From Burkholderiaceae bacterium (GTDB lineage Bacteria; Pseudomonadota; Gammaproteobacteria; Burkholderiales; Burkholderiaceae_C), in assembly GCA_030726195.1 (NCBI GenBank), contig JANREF010000282.1, forward strand, positions 10,023-17,547: DNA of 7,525 nucleotides, read 5' to 3'. The notes under the pieces were generated by a model that made no database searches, was not told the DNA's origin, and saw only the letters and a list, made by a program, of their open reading frames with translations. Numbering within the stretch: the stretch's first letter is position 1; every line of letters starts with the position of its first letter. A program made the translations under genes and the position numbers. This document shows, piece after piece, positions 4,429-7,525 of the stretch.

Positions 4429-7400
4429 ATGACCGACCTGTCCTCAGAGTACCAAGCCCTCGCCAACTACCGTCCCACCCACAAGGTGCGGTTTGTGACA
4501 GCGGCCAGTTTGTTTGACGGCCACGATGCCGCCATCAACATCATGCGGCGTATTTTGCAAAGCATGGGCGTAGAGGTCATCCACCTTGGCCACAACCGCA
4601 GCGTCGACGAGGTGGTCAACGCCGCACTGCAAGAAGACGTGCAAGGCATTGCCATCAGCTCGTATCAAGGCGGCCACGTCGAGTACTTCAAGTACATGAT
4701 CGACTTGCTCAAAGAAAAGGGTGGCGAGCACATTCAGGTGTTTGGCGGCGGCGGCGGCGTGATTGTGGCCGACGAAATAGCCGAGCTGCAGGCCTACGGC
4801 GTGACCCGCATTTACAGCCCTGAAGACGGTCAGCGCATGGGCTTGGCCGGCATGATTGGCGAGATGGTGATGCGCTGCGACAAAGCGCTGGACATGCATG
4901 CGCCCACCACGCTGGCCAGCATTCAAGGGCACACACCAGCCCACTGGCGCGCCCTGTCTCAACTCATGACAGCTGTCGAGGCCGGCAGCGCACAGGCCAG
5001 CATCATGGCGGATGTGCGCGCACAAGCCAGCGCACAACGCATGCCAGTGGTGGGCATCACAGGCACCGGTGGCGCGGGCAAATCGTCATTGACCGACGAG
5101 CTCATCCGCCGACTGCGTCTGGACCAAGACGATGCCAAACGCGTCGCCCTCATCTCCATAGACCCCAGCCGACGCAAGAGCGGCGGCGCGCTGCTGGGCG
5201 ACCGCATCCGTATGAACGCCATCAACCCATGGCGCAACGGCAACCGTGTATTCATGCGCTCATTGGCCACGCGCGAGTTTGGCAGTGAAATTTCGGCGGC
5301 ATTGCCGGATGTGATTGCCAGCTGCAAGGCGGCAGGCTTTGACCTGGTGATTGTGGAGACGTCCGGCATAGGCCAAGGCGACGCGGCCATCGTGCCACAC
5401 GTTGACGTGTCCTTGTACGTGATGACGCCAGAGTTTGGCGCCGCCAGCCAACTCGAAAAAATCGACATGCTGGACTTTGCCCAGTTTGTGGCCATCAACA
5501 AATTCGACCGCAAAGGTGCGGCAGATGCCCTGCGCGATGTCGCCAAGCAAGTGCTGCGCAACCGCGAAGACTTCACCAAAATGCCAGACGATATGCCTGT
5601 GTTTGGCACCATGGCGTCGCGCTTCAACGACGACGGCGTTACGGCGCTGTACCAAGCCATGAAACCCGCCTTGGAAAGCTTTGGCCTGAGCCTAGAGGCG
5701 GGCAAGCTGCCTCACGCCAATGTGCGCCACAGCTCCAACCAAACGCCCATCGTGCCGCCTGCACGCACGCGCTACTTGGCCGAGATTGCCGACACTGTGC
5801 GCAGCTACAAAGCCCGTGTGAAGCGCCAGGTCAAACTCGCGCGCGAGATCCAGCAGCTCACGGCAGCCGCCGACATGTTGCGCATTGGCAAGCCCGAGCG
5901 CTCCAAAGCAAGCGACGCGGCCATGGACTTGGCCCACACCCGCGAGCAACACATGGACGGCGACGCACGCGAGCTGGTGAACACCTGGCCTGCGCTGCAA
6001 GCCACTTATGCAGCGCCTGAGCTGGTCAGCCACATCCGCAACAAAGAAATCCGCACGGCCCTCACCAGCACGTCGTTGTCTGGCACCGTGATTCGCAAAG
6101 TGGCGCTGCCCACGTTTGAAGACCACGGCGAAATTTTGAAGTGGTTGATGCTGGAAAACGTACCCGGGCACTTCCCCTACACCGCAGGCACCTTCCCGGT
6201 GAAGCGCGAAGGCGAAGATCCCACCCGCATGTTTGCTGGTGAAGGCGACGCCTTTCGCACCAACCGCCGCTTCAAGTTGCTCTCAGAAGGTATGCCGGCC
6301 AAACGCTTGTCCACCGCATTTGACTCGGTCACGCTGTACGGCAACGACCCCGACTTGCGCCCAGACATTTACGGCAAGGTGGGCAACTCGGGTGTATCCA
6401 TTGCCACGCTGGACGACATGAAAGTCCTGTACAGCGGCTTTGATTTGTGCGCGCCCAGCACCAGCGTGTCCATGACCATCAATGGGCCGGCCCCAACCAT
6501 CTTGGCCATGTTCATGAACACAGCCATAGACCAAGCGGTCGACAAGTTTGTGGCCGAGCACAACCGCCAACCCAACGACACCGAGTACGCCGAGCTGCGC
6601 GCCTGGGTGCAAAGCAATGTGCGCGGCACCGTTCAGGCTGACATTTTGAAAGAAGACCAAGGCCAAAACACCTGCATCTTCTCCACAGAATTCAGCTTGA
6701 AGGTGATGGGCGACGTGGCGCAATACTTTGTGGCCAACAACGTGCGCAACTTCTACTCGGTCTCCATCAGCGGCTACCACATTGCCGAGGCTGGCGCCAA
6801 CCCCATCTCCCAGCTCGCGCTCACCTTGTCCAATGGCTTTACTTTTGTAGAAGCCTACTTGGCGCGCGGCATGCACATCGACGACTTCGCACCCAACCTG
6901 AGCTTCTTCTTCAGCAACGGCATGGACCCCGAGTACACCGTGCTGGGGCGTGTTGCACGGCGCATTTGGGCGGTCACCATGCGCGACAAATATGGTGCCA
7001 ACGAGCGCAGCCAAAAGCTCAAATACCACGTGCAAACCAGCGGACGCAGCCTGCACGCGCAAGAAATTCAGTTCAACGACATACGCACCACGCTGCAAGC
7101 GCTCATTGCCATTTACGACAACTGCAACAGCCTGCACACCAACGCGTTCGACGAAGCCATTACGACGCCCACCGAAGAGTCGGTGCGCCGCGCCATGGCC
7201 ATTCAGCTCATCATCAACCGCGAATGGGGCTTGGCCAAAAACGAAAACCCCAGCCAAGGCAGCTTCATCATTGAAGAGCTCACCGAACTGCTGGAAGAGG
7301 CCGTGCTCACTGAGTTTGAACGCATCGCCGACCGCGGTGGCGTATTGGGCGCCATGGAGACAGGCTACCAACGCGGCAAGATTCAAGACGAGAGCATGAC

Positions 7401-7525
7401 CTACGAAATGCTCAAGCACACCGGTGAGCTGCCCATCATTGGGGTGAACACGTTTCGCAACCCCAACAACAACGACACGCCTCAGGTGGTGGAGTTGGCG
7501 CGCTCCACCGAGGATGAGAAGCAAA
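4429..7525 (+). CDS. icmF: Fused isobutyryl-CoA mutase IcmF (C-terminus cut by window edge)
   Basis: The frame is open from ATG 4429 to the window edge: 1032 residues of an expected roughly 1090. Domains in order: B12-binding at about 19-150 (DGHDAA at 30-35, His32 as lower cobalt ligand, GGGGGV later); MeaI-type GTPase chaperone at about 205-410 (Walker A GTGGAGKS 212-219, ETSGIGQGD 310-318, NKFD 357-360); a linker; then the acyl-CoA mutase barrel to the edge (SGYH with His784, IIGVNTF at 1003-1009). Phe602 (RMFAG) and Gln746 (GQNTCIF) replace Tyr89 and Arg207 of methylmalonyl-CoA mutase, the known marks of isobutyryl-CoA/n-butyryl-CoA specificity. The enzyme interconverts these with adenosylcobalamin; the GTPase part loads and protects the cofactor. 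The start has only a weak GAG-type ribosome site, but the MTDLS N-terminus is the usual one from memory. The gene appears to be controlled by the palindromic operator upstream. Confidence 0.97.
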   Translation, partial: MTDLSSEYQALANYRPTHKVRFVTAASLFDGHDAAINIMRRILQSMGVEVIHLGHNRSVDEVVNAALQEDVQGIAISSYQGGHVEYFKYMIDLLKEKGGEHIQVFGGGGGVIVADEIAELQAYGVTRIYSPEDGQRMGLAGMIGEMVMRCDKALDMHAPTTLASIQGHTPAHWRALSQLMTAVEAGSAQASIMADVRAQASAQRMPVVGITGTGGAGKSSLTDELIRRLRLDQDDAKRVALISIDPSRRKSGGALLGDRIRMNAINPWRNGNRVFMRSLATREFGSEISAALPDVIASCKAAGFDLVIVETSGIGQGDAAIVPHVDVSLYVMTPEFGAASQLEKIDMLDFAQFVAINKFDRKGAADALRDVAKQVLRNREDFTKMPDDMPVFGTMASRFNDDGVTALYQAMKPALESFGLSLEAGKLPHANVRHSSNQTPIVPPARTRYLAEIADTVRSYKARVKRQVKLAREIQQLTAAADMLRIGKPERSKASDAAMDLAHTREQHMDGDARELVNTWPALQATYAAPELVSHIRNKEIRTALTSTSLSGTVIRKVALPTFEDHGEILKWLMLENVPGHFPYTAGTFPVKREGEDPTRMFAGEGDAFRTNRRFKLLSEGMPAKRLSTAFDSVTLYGNDPDLRPDIYGKVGNSGVSIATLDDMKVLYSGFDLCAPSTSVSMTINGPAPTILAMFMNTAIDQAVDKFVAEHNRQPNDTEYAELRAWVQSNVRGTVQADILKEDQGQNTCIFSTEFSLKVMGDVAQYFVANNVRNFYSVSISGYHIAEAGANPISQLALTLSNGFTFVEAYLARGMHIDDFAPNLSFFFSNGMDPEYTVLGRVARRIWAVTMRDKYGANERSQKLKYHVQTSGRSLHAQEIQFNDIRTTLQALIAIYDNCNSLHTNAFDEAITTPTEESVRRAMAIQLIINREWGLAKNENPSQGSFIIEELTELLEEAVLTEFERIADRGGVLGAMETGYQRGKIQDESMTYEMLKHTGELPIIGVNTFRNPNNNDTPQVVELARSTEDEKQ

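Noticed and set aside
6283..7524. 413-codon open frame on the minus strand opposite icmF
   Set aside because: It mirrors the codon bias of icmF, which is unmistakable on the plus strand. The antisense product is rich in Val, His, Ala and Gly and has no recognisable domain.

Overview
The window looks like a chromosomal segment of a betaproteobacterium, most likely Burkholderiales and probably Comamonadaceae. I infer this from the moderately GC-rich coding sequence and from three gene types typical of that group: a long-form Tat-exported PhoX, a persulfide dioxygenase-rhodanese fusion and a fused isobutyryl-CoA mutase. The genus cannot be fixed from sequence reading alone. I see no insertion sequence, integrase, CRISPR array, tRNA or rRNA. 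Coding density is high, and the one large gap is at 4099-4428.

Left part, minus strand (1-1623). A PhoX-type alkaline phosphatase (DUF839) with a twin-arginine signal peptide runs off the left edge. A Pho-box-like direct repeat lies 60 bp upstream of its start codon, correctly spaced from a -10-like element. This predicts induction by phosphate starvation.

Middle part (1624-4098): a reactive-sulfur module built around a divergent promoter. Leftward are a small CsoR/FrmR-family repressor and a metallo-beta-lactamase persulfide dioxygenase fused to a rhodanese. Rightward are two translationally coupled half-size YeeE/YedE membrane proteins. An operator-like set of TATACC half-sites sits in the shared promoter and overlaps the repressor's own -35. 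The likely logic is that sulfane sulfur or thiosulfate enters or leaves through the YeeE pair, the repressor senses persulfide through cysteines, and the dioxygenase-rhodanese converts persulfide to sulfite and thiosulfate. The layout resembles the BigR-Blh-YeeE and CstR-CstA-CstB systems. It uses a CsoR-type regulator whose two cysteines do not fall in the textbook positions.

Right part (4099-7525). A roughly 240-bp stretch without a convincing gene holds nested inverted repeats. A perfect 24-bp palindrome follows, lying inside a good sigma-70-like promoter. Then comes icmF, the B12-dependent isobutyryl-CoA mutase fused to its own GTPase chaperone, cut off by the right edge about 60 residues before its expected end. 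Its active-site residues (Phe602, Gln746) match isobutyryl/butyryl-CoA substrates rather than methylmalonyl-CoA. No regulator gene for the palindrome is in the window.
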